This document shows positions 57,361-64,000 of a stretch of DNA of 64,000 nt, piece after piece. How positions within the stretch are numbered: position 1 is the first letter of the stretch; the number at the start of each line of letters is the position of its first letter. The DNA is taken from contig NZ_JAHESF010000037.1 of assembly GCF_018598225.1 (NCBI RefSeq), positions 1-64,000 on the forward strand, read 5' to 3'. The DNA comes from Chryseosolibacter histidinae (GTDB lineage Bacteria > Bacteroidota > Bacteroidia > Cytophagales > Cyclobacteriaceae). The notes under the pieces were generated by a model. That model made no database searches. It worked only from the letters and a program-made list of their open reading frames with translations, and was not told where the DNA came from. The position numbers and the translations under genes were made by a program.

Positions 57361-57747
57361 ATGCGCCTAAAAAGTTTCAATTTAACGCTGGGATCGCAGA
57401 TTTTTAAGGCATGCGCCGATGAATCCCGGCTTCGTATCCTGCACCTCATTTTTATGAACGGCGAAATGACCATCTCCGACGTGGAAAAAATACTGGATTT
57501 TACCCAGGCCAAGTCCTCACGGCACCTGATCTACCTGAAGAACTCGGGCATTTTAACCTTCCGGCGATACAATCACTGGGTGTTTTACCAGATAAAAGAC
57601 GAGGTTTATGAAATTCTTAAGCAGATTTTTCAGTTTTTAAAAAAAGATCAGCAATTGCAGCAAGACCAGCAGGTTTACCAGACCTTGCACTCCAACCGGG
57701 AACTGGCCGTGAATAAGGTTCAGCGCGAGGTGTGGCAAAAAAAATGA
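57361..57747 (+). CDS. ArsR-family winged-helix regulator
   Basis: A 128-residue regulator: LGSQIFKACADESRLRILHLIFMNGEMTISDVEKILDFTQAKSSRHLIYLKNSGILTFRRYNHWVFYQI is the ArsR-type winged helix (about 10-85). The C-terminal part is a Gln-rich helix (LKKDQQLQQDQQVYQTL). No metal-binding Cys pair is seen. It is 27 bp upstream of yjjG, and pruA follows on the same strand, so they may share a transcript, which would tie the regulator to nucleotide or proline turnover (inference). Confidence 0.88.
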   Translation: MRLKSFNLTLGSQIFKACADESRLRILHLIFMNGEMTISDVEKILDFTQAKSSRHLIYLKNSGILTFRRYNHWVFYQIKDEVYEILKQIFQFLKKDQQLQQDQQVYQTLHSNRELAVNKVQREVWQKK

Positions 57748-57774
57748 TCAGACAGATATCCGGGCAGATTCAGC

Positions 57775-58470
57775 ATGCGACCATATAAATGTATTTTTTT
57801 CGATCTCGATCACACCTTATGGGATTATGAGACCAACAGTTGTACCACCCTCCGCGAGCTCTACGCCAGTTTCGGTCTTCAGGGCCTGGGCCTGACCGAC
57901 TGCAGCAGCTTTGAGCAGCAATTCAAACGCGTAAATCTTCAGCTTTGGGACCTTTATGACCGCGGCATTATCGGCAGTGAAGTGATCCGACAGCAACGGT
58001 TCAAACAGATCCTGGAACATTTCAGCATCACCGATGACAAGCTCATTGCCGACCTGTCTGTTGCCTACATGGACAGCTGTCCCAAAAAAGGCACGCTGCT
58101 TCCGCATGCCCTCGAAACCCTGCACTACCTTTCGGAGCGTTATTCCATGACGGTGGTTACAAACGGTTTCGAGGAGGTGCAGCACATCAAGATGACAGCC
58201 GGCAACCTGCATCCGTTCTTCGCGCATATCGTTACGTCGCAGAAGGCAGGATGTAAAAAACCTTCCCGCGGAATCTTTGAGTATGCCCTGAAGGCCAACA
58301 ATGTTTTGCCGAACGAAGCGATCATGATCGGCGATAACCTGGTGACGGATATTGGCGGCGCGCAGAACGCTTCAATCGATTCCGTATTTTTCAATCCTGA
58401 GAAGATTGTACACGAAGTTGCCGTGAAGCATGAGATCACCAGTTTGGCGGAGCTTCAGAACATTCTTTGA
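57775..58470 (+). CDS. yjjG: YjjG-family noncanonical pyrimidine nucleotidase (HAD)
   Basis: A 231-residue HAD phosphatase. Motif I is FFDLDHTLWDYE (nucleophile and acid Asp), motif II is in TNGFEEVQHIKM, motif III Lys is in AGCKKPSRGIFEYAL and motif IV is MIGDNLVTDIGGA. The helical cap (about 16-100) and length match YjjG, a house-cleaning 5'-nucleotidase that removes noncanonical pyrimidine monophosphates. Cytoplasmic. It is preceded closely by an ArsR-type regulator. Confidence 0.92.
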   Translation: MRPYKCIFFDLDHTLWDYETNSCTTLRELYASFGLQGLGLTDCSSFEQQFKRVNLQLWDLYDRGIIGSEVIRQQRFKQILEHFSITDDKLIADLSVAYMDSCPKKGTLLPHALETLHYLSERYSMTVVTNGFEEVQHIKMTAGNLHPFFAHIVTSQKAGCKKPSRGIFEYALKANNVLPNEAIMIGDNLVTDIGGAQNASIDSVFFNPEKIVHEVAVKHEITSLAELQNIL

Positions 58471-58562
58471 TTTATTACATTTGTGCCTGCGACCGGCGAT
58501 CAGCCCGCGGGTGCAACACTGAATAGCGAACTCTAATAACTCACAATTAACCAATAACAACG

Positions 58563-60194
58563 ATGCCGAAAGGATTTTATAATGTTCCTGCCCCGAAAAA
58601 CGAGCCGGTGCTCAGCTATGCTCCGGGCAGCAAGGAACGTCAGCTATTAAAGAAAGCGTTGGCCGATGCGCGTGCCGTGGAACTGGATATTCCGATGTAC
58701 ATCGGTGCTGAAGAAGTGCGCTCAGGCAAGAAAAAGAAATTGTCGCCGCCCCATGATCATCAGCACGTGCTGGGATATTTTCATGAAGGCGATAAATCAC
58801 ACGTTGAGCAGGCGGTGCAGGCTGCCCTCAACGCCAGGGAGCTGTGGGTGAACCTGGGCTGGGAGCACAGGGCCGCGATCTTTTTGAAAGCCGCCGATCT
58901 TCTCGCAGGACCTTACCGCTACAAGATCAACGCCGCCACCATGCTGGGCCAGTCGAAAAATGCCTTTCAGGCCGAGATCGATTCAGCATGCGAGCTGATC
59001 GACTTCCTGCGCTTCAACGTGCACTTCATGTCGCAGATCTACCATGACCAGCCGGAGTCTTCTCCCGGTGTATGGAACCGCATCGAGTACCGTGCCCTGG
59101 AAGGATTTACTTTCGCGCTCACACCTTTCAACTTCACTGCCATCGCCGGCAACCTTCCCACCAGCATGGCCATGATGGGCAACACTGTAGTGTGGAAACC
59201 AGCCAATACACAGATCTATGCTGCCAACGTGATCATGCAGGTGCTGAAAGAAGCAGGCCTGCCCGACGGCGTGATCAACCTTATTTATGTGAGTGGCCCT
59301 GATGCCGGTGACGTGATCTTCAGCCACCGCGAGTTTGCAGGTCTCCACTTCACCGGAAGCACAGGCGTGTTCCAGGGCATGTGGAAGACCATCGGCCAGA
59401 ACATTCAGCAGTACAGGTCCTATCCGCGCATCGTTGGTGAAACCGGCGGAAAAGATTTTGTGATGGTGCACAAGAGCGCTAACGCGAAAGAAGTTTCCAC
59501 CGCGCTGTCGAGAGGTGCGTTTGAATACCAGGGACAGAAGTGCTCTGCAGCGTCACGTGCCTACATTCCTTCCAACCTCTGGGATGATGTAAAGAAATAC
59601 ATGCTGGAAGACCTGAAGAGCTTCAAGATGGGTGGAACGGAAGACTTCGGCAACTTCATCAATGCTGTGATCGACGAGAAGGCTTTCAATTCCATTACCG
59701 GCTACATCGAGAAAGCGCGCCAGAACCCGATGAACGAGATCATTGCCGGTGGAAAATATGATAAGTCGAAAGGATACTTCATCGAACCTACGGTGATCGT
59801 ATCGAAAGACCCGTCGTCAGTGACCATGTGTGAGGAGATCTTCGGTCCGGTGCTCACCATTTACGTTTATCATTCAGAGAATTTTGAACAAACGCTGGAG
59901 CTCGTTGACAGCACATCGCCTTACGCGTTAACAGGTTCTATCTTTGCGAAAGACCGTTATGCCATCGAGCTTGCCGCGAAGAAGCTTACCAATGCCGCGG
60001 GCAATTTTTATATCAACGACAAGCCCACGGGAGCGGTGGTAGGTCAGCAACCTTTCGGCGGCGCACGCGGATCGGGCACCAACGACAAAGCCGGCGCCAA
60101 AGTGAACCTGCTGCGCTGGGTATCGCTGCGCACCGTGAAAGAGACGTTCGTACCCCCGGTTGATTACAGGTATCCGTTTTTGGATAAGGAGTAG
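58563..60194 (+). CDS. pruA: L-glutamate gamma-semialdehyde dehydrogenase
   Basis: A 543-residue aldehyde dehydrogenase of the PruA type that oxidises glutamate gamma-semialdehyde (from proline) to glutamate with NAD. The nucleophile is Cys327 in YQGQKCSAASRAYI; the base is Glu293 in VGETGGKDFV. FALTPFNFTAIAGNLPTSMAMMGN and QPFGGARGSGTNDKAG are signatures of the single-domain form. Length fits that form. No proline dehydrogenase (putA/prodh) gene is adjacent. The last residues FLDKE and the stop lie in GATAAGGAGTAG, which resembles the AGTAAGG repeat type but is too short to call. Confidence 0.95.
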   Translation: MPKGFYNVPAPKNEPVLSYAPGSKERQLLKKALADARAVELDIPMYIGAEEVRSGKKKKLSPPHDHQHVLGYFHEGDKSHVEQAVQAALNARELWVNLGWEHRAAIFLKAADLLAGPYRYKINAATMLGQSKNAFQAEIDSACELIDFLRFNVHFMSQIYHDQPESSPGVWNRIEYRALEGFTFALTPFNFTAIAGNLPTSMAMMGNTVVWKPANTQIYAANVIMQVLKEAGLPDGVINLIYVSGPDAGDVIFSHREFAGLHFTGSTGVFQGMWKTIGQNIQQYRSYPRIVGETGGKDFVMVHKSANAKEVSTALSRGAFEYQGQKCSAASRAYIPSNLWDDVKKYMLEDLKSFKMGGTEDFGNFINAVIDEKAFNSITGYIEKARQNPMNEIIAGGKYDKSKGYFIEPTVIVSKDPSSVTMCEEIFGPVLTIYVYHSENFEQTLELVDSTSPYALTGSIFAKDRYAIELAAKKLTNAAGNFYINDKPTGAVVGQQPFGGARGSGTNDKAGAKVNLLRWVSLRTVKETFVPPVDYRYPFLDKE

Positions 60195-60214
60195 GAGAGT
60201 CCCTGATCAAAGAG

Positions 60215-60268
60215 CGTGCGTTACGTGCCAGAAAATGCATCACTCGAGATCGATTTTCTATGGCACGT
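60215..60268. repeat. Dispersed 19-mer and imperfect hairpin
   Basis: CGTGCGTTACGTGCCAGAA at 60215-60233 matches the reverse complement of 3235-3253 with one difference. ACGTGCCA of this copy also faces TGGCACGT at 60261-60268, with AAAA/TTTT adjoining inside, forming an imperfect stem. It begins 21 bp after the pruA stop. Confidence 0.6.
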
Positions 60269-60283
60269 GAAATACCAAATACA

Positions 60284-60337
60284 CAATAGCCACGGGTTGA
60301 AACCCGTGGCTATTGATATTAAACCCTTTCAGGGTTT
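60284..60337. other. Two palindromic hairpins after pruA
   Basis: CAATAGCCACGGGTT (60284-60298) and AACCCGTGGCTATTG (60301-60315) form a perfect 15-bp stem with almost no loop. AAACCCT-TTC-AGGGTTT follows at 60321-60337. There is no T-run. Such 'ACGGGTT/AACCCGT' palindromes look like REP-type elements. They may also end the pruA transcript. Confidence 0.65.
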
Positions 60338-60775
60338 CAAGGAGCGTGTACTACGTTCCTTCGGTTCGTGGAAGTATGAATAGCCGCCCGTTTCATCACT
60401 CCTGTTCTATAGTCATAGACACGCATCGAGGAGGAACGGCACACTAGTTTATGAATACGATAGGGGACATGCGGCACGTACGATATAAATCCGTGCGATG
60501 CCCGGTCATGGCGCATGATGCAGGCGCTATGACCAATGCGCATACATTACGCCTTTTTTGCAGGATGGCCATGACGAAATACCGTGTGCCGTGCACTGAC
60601 CCGTGGATCGCTGTGGTCTACAACACAAGCTTGTTCAAAATACGGTCCTTCAAAAATGAACTACCCGGCGGTGGACTGTCGACTGTCGACCGTGGACTAT
60701 CTTAAGGGAAACCCTACATCGTTACGTCTTTATCCGTAGAATGTCATATTTTACAGGTGTGTTAAATCAAAAAGG
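60338..60775. other. Gap before the sensor gene
   Basis: I see no gene here. Short pieces resembling the 60215 element recur (GAGCGTGTACTACGTTCC near 60342), and a heptad arm sits at 60671-60698 (listed separately). Possible frames up to 84 codons have poor composition and no recognisable domain. Confidence 0.45.
60671..60698. repeat. Single heptad arm, GTGGACT type
   Basis: GTGGACT, GTCGACT, GTCGACC, GTGGACT: four inverse-orientation units of the GGTCCAC type with no facing arm in the 581-bp gap, ending 77 bp before the sensor gene. Confidence 0.75.
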
Positions 60776-62635
60776 ATGAGCCCAAAGAGTGTCCGGAGTA
60801 AGTTGTTGTTGCTGACGTTTTCCATTTTTCTTTTACTACTGATCAGTTTCGGTTATTTGCTGGTGCTGGTAAACCAGGGCAGCGCCGCCATCGAAGCGGT
60901 CTCTGCTCAATCGCCCAGCGAGGCGCTGACGGCCCTTGCCGAACGTACTGCCATGCTCCGCACAGGCATCGTGGTATCAGGACTGATCATCACCGCGTTT
61001 CTGCTGGCAGGAGGATTCTGGATCTTCAGGAGCCTGATGCGTTCGCTGGAGGCGCCAGGGAAATTGTTGAACAACCTCGTGCAGGGCGACACATCAATGT
61101 CCGTGAAACCCACGCAGGACGAGTTTGCCGGCATCATCCACGCCGCCAATCAGCTCGGCGAAAACCTCAAGCAGTCCAGCAACTTCGCGCAAAGCATCGG
61201 TGAAGGTAATTTCGACTTCGACTTCAAACCCGTAAGTGAGCAGGATATGCTTGGCAACTCACTGGTGCAGATGCGTGAAAAGCTGAAGAACATTGCCGAA
61301 ACCGATAAGAAACGGAACTGGACCACCGAAGGCCTTGCCATGTTCAGCGAGCTCATCCGCAAAGGTGGCGACCAGAAAAAACTTTCAGACACCCTCATCA
61401 GCGAGCTGGTGAAGTACACCAAATCGAACCAGGGTGGCCTTTTCATTCTTAACCGCGACAATGAAAACGATCCTTACCTGGAGCTCATTGCCTGTTATGC
61501 TTACGATCGTAAAAAGTATCTGACAAAACGGATCGAGCTCGGCACGGGCATGCTGGGACAATGTTTCCTGGAAGGGCAGCCCGTGTTCCTCACCAAGATC
61601 CCTAAAGATTATGTTACCATCACCTCAGGACTGGGCAACAGCAATCCCAACTGTTTGTTGCTGATGCCGCTGAAGCTGAACGATGTTACAGAAGGAGTCA
61701 TCGAGCTTGCGTCGTTCAAAAAATACGAGCCGCATGAGGTCGAGTTCGTGCAGCGGATCGGCGAGAGCATTGCTTCGGCCATCGCCAGCACCCGGGTGAC
61801 AGAGCATACGCGCAGGATGCTGGCCGAGTCGCAACAACAGTCGGAAGAGATGCGCTCGCAGGAAGAGGAGATGCGCCAGAACATGGAAGAGATGCAGGCT
61901 ACACAGGAGGCGATGGAGCGGCAGACCGCCGAGATCAAAAAGATGCAGGTGAACCTGGAGCTCGAAAAGAGCATGTTCAACGTGCTGATGGAGTTCCTGC
62001 CCGACCGCATCACCTACAAAGATACCGAGAGTCGCATCATGCGGATCAACAAAGCCAAGGCGCAACGCATCAACATGACGCCCGAAGAAGTGGTGGGCAA
62101 AACGGATTACGATTTCTTCTCGCGTGAGCACGCCGAAAAAGCGATGAGCGAAGAAAAGGCGCTGATCGACTCCGGCAAGCCACTGGTGGACATCGAAGAA
62201 CGACTCGTATTCAACAACGGCGACACCGCCTGGGTTTCTACTTCACGCATCCCATTCAGGAATGAGCACAACCGTGTTACCGGTATGTTCATCATCACCA
62301 AAGATATTACCAAGCTCAAGATCGCAGAGCTTTCGCTCAAAGACCGTGAGAGCATCATTCAGCGTATATTCAAAACGTTGCCTGTGCTTCATTATAAGGT
62401 GGATAAAGACCGGAAGATCACCGACGCCTGGACAGGAGAAGGTGCTACTACGATTGAGCCGTCGTCTATTATTTCCAAAAACCTTCAGGAGACGTTTCCA
62501 CAAGTATATCACCACCTTGAAGACGCTGGTTTCCCCGAACAGCAGTTGGTGTACGAAGACGACAAACTGACTCATTACATCTTCAACGACAGCGTTCATC
62601 CGGGAGCTTACTGGATCTTCGCGTTGAAGAAATAA
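60776..62635 (+). CDS. Membrane GAF/PAS sensor without kinase domain
   Basis: A 619-residue sensor-like protein. Two membrane helices (about 8-32 and 62-86) flank a short periplasmic loop. A HAMP-like stretch (about 87-140), a GAF domain at about 185-345 (GGLFILNRDNENDPYLELIACYAYDRKKY...LGTGMLGQCFLEGQPVFLT), and a coiled coil at about 345-395 (rich in EEMRQNMEEMQATQEAMERQ) follow, then one clear PAS domain (about 396-515) and a second degenerate PAS-like region to the end. No histidine kinase, GGDEF, adenylate cyclase or MCP signalling domain is present. The HAMP-GAF-coil-PAS order is common in Bacteroidota kinases, so it may be a kinase that lost its catalytic part or a free sensor. A hairpin follows its stop. 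Confidence 0.85.
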   Translation: MSPKSVRSKLLLLTFSIFLLLLISFGYLLVLVNQGSAAIEAVSAQSPSEALTALAERTAMLRTGIVVSGLIITAFLLAGGFWIFRSLMRSLEAPGKLLNNLVQGDTSMSVKPTQDEFAGIIHAANQLGENLKQSSNFAQSIGEGNFDFDFKPVSEQDMLGNSLVQMREKLKNIAETDKKRNWTTEGLAMFSELIRKGGDQKKLSDTLISELVKYTKSNQGGLFILNRDNENDPYLELIACYAYDRKKYLTKRIELGTGMLGQCFLEGQPVFLTKIPKDYVTITSGLGNSNPNCLLLMPLKLNDVTEGVIELASFKKYEPHEVEFVQRIGESIASAIASTRVTEHTRRMLAESQQQSEEMRSQEEEMRQNMEEMQATQEAMERQTAEIKKMQVNLELEKSMFNVLMEFLPDRITYKDTESRIMRINKAKAQRINMTPEEVVGKTDYDFFSREHAEKAMSEEKALIDSGKPLVDIEERLVFNNGDTAWVSTSRIPFRNEHNRVTGMFIITKDITKLKIAELSLKDRESIIQRIFKTLPVLHYKVDKDRKITDAWTGEGATTIEPSSIISKNLQETFPQVYHHLEDAGFPEQQLVYEDDKLTHYIFNDSVHPGAYWIFALKK

Positions 62636-62641
62636 AAGCAA

Positions 62642-62677
62642 CAACCCTTTGAGGGTTTTTAACCACTCAAAGGGTTG
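62642..62677. terminator. Hairpin after the sensor gene
   Basis: CAACCCTTTGAG (62642-62653) and CTCAAAGGGTTG (62666-62677) form a perfect 12-bp stem with a 12-nt loop, 7 bp after the sensor stop. There is no T-run, so factor-independent termination is uncertain. Confidence 0.5.
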
Positions 62678-62690
62678 ATCAGGGGACGCC

Positions 62691-62744
62691 CTTCTGACTC
62701 CTGGCTTCTAGTTCTTACTCCTTACTCCTTAATTCTTACTCCTT
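62691..62744. repeat. Heptad array, inverse AGTAAGG/AGTCAGG type, entering creD
   Basis: TGACTCC, TGGCTTC, TACTCCT, TACTCCT, TACTCCT units run between the convergent sensor and creD genes. The creD stop codon (62736-62738) and its last codons (EKE) lie inside the array. Confidence 0.8.
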
Positions 62745-64000
62745 TTCTAAAACCGGCTGTCCATACCAGCTCACCTTTCTCGAAAAATACATCAGCGTAC
62801 CGATGATGAGGAACAATCCGATGCTTCCCAGCAGCAGCGAGAAATCCTGCTGAAGAATGATCACGTAGATGAAAGCGTAAAAAATGATCAGCAAGATGCT
62901 GAACAGTACGGCCATTCTCGTGCTTCTGAAAAACGTGCCGGAATAAGCGCTGATGAGCAGCACCGTTGCCAGCGATGAAATGATGTACGCAACATTGTAG
63001 CCCACATGCTCGGAGAAGCTCAGCAGCAGTGTGTAATAGATGGTCAGCGCCGCGCCGATCAGTATGTACTGGAAAGGGTGAATGCGGATCTTCTGTGTGA
63101 TCTCCACCAGGAACAGCGCCATGAAGGTTAATAAAATGATGAGCACACCATATTTCGAGGTGCGGATGCTCTTCTGGTACTGGTCAACGGGAATGAGCAG
63201 CTTCACGCCAAAGTCTGCGCCGGTGAGCTCCTGGTTGTCGCCGGTCCATTGTTGGGAGAAGGGGCGGTTGAAATGCAGCACTTTCCACGAGGCAGCGAAG
63301 CCACTTTCCGTGATGGTCCTTTTGGCAGGAAGGAATTCTCCGGTGAAGCTGGGATTGTCCCACGTGCCGGTAAGCTCGACCGAAGTTGTTTTGCCTGCGG
63401 GAATGAAGTCCAGCCTTTTGCTGCCTTTCAGGTTCAGCCTGATGTTCACCTTTCCTGTAAAGCTCGCCGCATTCTGCCAGGCCAGCTTCGTCATGACGCC
63501 GTTGCTGAAGTGGTCTGGCGGCAGCGGTTTTTCGTAGCCGTTGTCAGTGTATACTTCCGGTGTGCCCGGGCGGTCTACACTCATACCGATGTTGTTGGAA
63601 GGTTCGGCGTTGAGCGGTTGATCTCCCGCCGTGAACACCGGGTTGTCGCTGATGCCCCTGAGGTCTCTGATGCCAAAAGCGAGGTAGGCATCTTTCCACT
63701 GTACCATTTCTTCGGGGATGGCGAGCGCTTTGAAGTCGGGCGTGGCGAAGGTTGCGTCCACTTTCAGCGATGATTCATAGACCACGGCGTCGAATATACC
63801 CCGGTGCAGCACCTGTGGATTCACGTTGCCGTTGATGGCGAGCTGGTCTGGCAGGAAGAAAGCTTTGTCGAGGCGCTCCGCGATCACTTTTCCGTCTTTG
63901 CCGTGGTCTATTACTTCCAGTTTCCTGAAAGGAATCACCAGCACGGGACCGGAGATGGTCTGGCTGCCCGACCATTTGTCGGCTACTTCGTCTATCACCT
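62736..64000 (-). CDS. creD: CreD-like inner-membrane protein (5' end outside window)
   Basis: At least 421 residues; the N-terminus and the first membrane helix lie beyond base 64000. The visible part begins with EVADKWSGSQTISGPVLVIPFRK, the start of the large periplasmic domain of CreD, and ends with five or six membrane helices (about 255-410) containing KYGVLIILLTFMALFLVEITQKIRIHPFQYILIGAALTIYYTLLLSFSEHVGYNVAY, the family signature. CreD accumulates under the CreBC regulon in enterobacteria and affects envelope integrity and beta-lactam or colicin tolerance. No creB or creC gene is visible in the window. Its stop lies in a heptad array. Confidence 0.93.
   Translation of the reverse strand, partial: VIDEVADKWSGSQTISGPVLVIPFRKLEVIDHGKDGKVIAERLDKAFFLPDQLAINGNVNPQVLHRGIFDAVVYESSLKVDATFATPDFKALAIPEEMVQWKDAYLAFGIRDLRGISDNPVFTAGDQPLNAEPSNNIGMSVDRPGTPEVYTDNGYEKPLPPDHFSNGVMTKLAWQNAASFTGKVNIRLNLKGSKRLDFIPAGKTTSVELTGTWDNPSFTGEFLPAKRTITESGFAASWKVLHFNRPFSQQWTGDNQELTGADFGVKLLIPVDQYQKSIRTSKYGVLIILLTFMALFLVEITQKIRIHPFQYILIGAALTIYYTLLLSFSEHVGYNVAYIISSLATVLLISAYSGTFFRSTRMAVLFSILLIIFYAFIYVIILQQDFSLLLGSIGLFLIIGTLMYFSRKVSWYGQPVLEKE

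Noticed and set aside
60451-60705. 84-codon frame in the gap before the sensor gene
   Set aside because: The translation is low in recognisable pattern, includes a heptad arm, and has no ribosome-binding site or homology I can name.

Overview
This window looks like chromosomal DNA of a Bacteroidota bacterium, most probably a Cytophagales or Chitinophagales soil or freshwater type. The evidence is: TonB-dependent receptors with carboxypeptidase-like regulatory domains, DUF4249 lipoproteins, FtsX-type permeases with PadR regulators and a 'permease prefix' domain, Tat-exported sugar isomerases, and promoters of the form TTTG-N19/20-TAnnTTTG in front of both tRNAs and several genes. Genus cannot be settled from the sequence. 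No phage, integrase, transposase, rRNA or CRISPR array is visible.

Layout. 1-2201 (minus) is a RimK-like ATP-grasp / C39 peptidase / DUF155 cassette, truncated by the left edge. 2295-9992 holds an S1/P1 nuclease, a YdjC-type deacetylase, DUF4260, asparagine synthetase, a DUF1080 lipoprotein, a GlcD-like flavoprotein and an NlpC/P60 lipoprotein. 10350-12164 is glycosylasparaginase-cutC followed by tRNA-Ala(GGC). 12206-20980 has a PAS protein without an output domain, a GH20-like protein, CsbD, an unrecognised HisZ-like protein, a truncated globin, a TetR/hydrolase pair with two matching operators, an HtrA-like protease and an L,D-transpeptidase. 21207-23552 is cydAB. 23603-28390 contains an ArsR/SRPBCC pair with twin operators, an atypical SDR, two small conserved proteins and an AraC regulator. 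28464-37168 is a cluster of three FtsX-type permeases and two PadR regulators with no ATPase. 37234-41588 is a TonB receptor plus binding-protein unit, divergent from a small unknown gene across a perfect 25-bp inverted repeat. 41654-49029 contains hydrolases, a GNAT protein, sugar isomerase/oxidoreductase genes, a tRNA-Pro whose anticodon reads AGG, and a serine hydrolase. 49141-56426 is a tight four-gene operon (TonB receptor, DUF4249, MG2/plug hybrid, DUF4249). 56643-64000 has an ArsR-like regulator, yjjG, pruA, a GAF/PAS sensor without kinase, and creD cut by the right edge.

The most striking pattern is not a gene. Many intergenic gaps hold short tandem arrays of a 7-bp unit fitting RGTNNNN. 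The four variable bases are nearly constant inside one array and differ between arrays (GGTTGCC, AGTCCAC, GGTACGA, GGTCCAT, GGTAATC, AGTTTAA, AGTCAGG/AGTAAGG). The arrays usually come as facing inverted arms 20-250 bp apart, and one arm often begins or ends at, or inside, a stop codon. One pair is nested inside another. This family and the 25-bp divergent operator are the best candidates for undescribed biology here, followed by the RimK/C39/DUF155 cassette and the MG2/plug operon.
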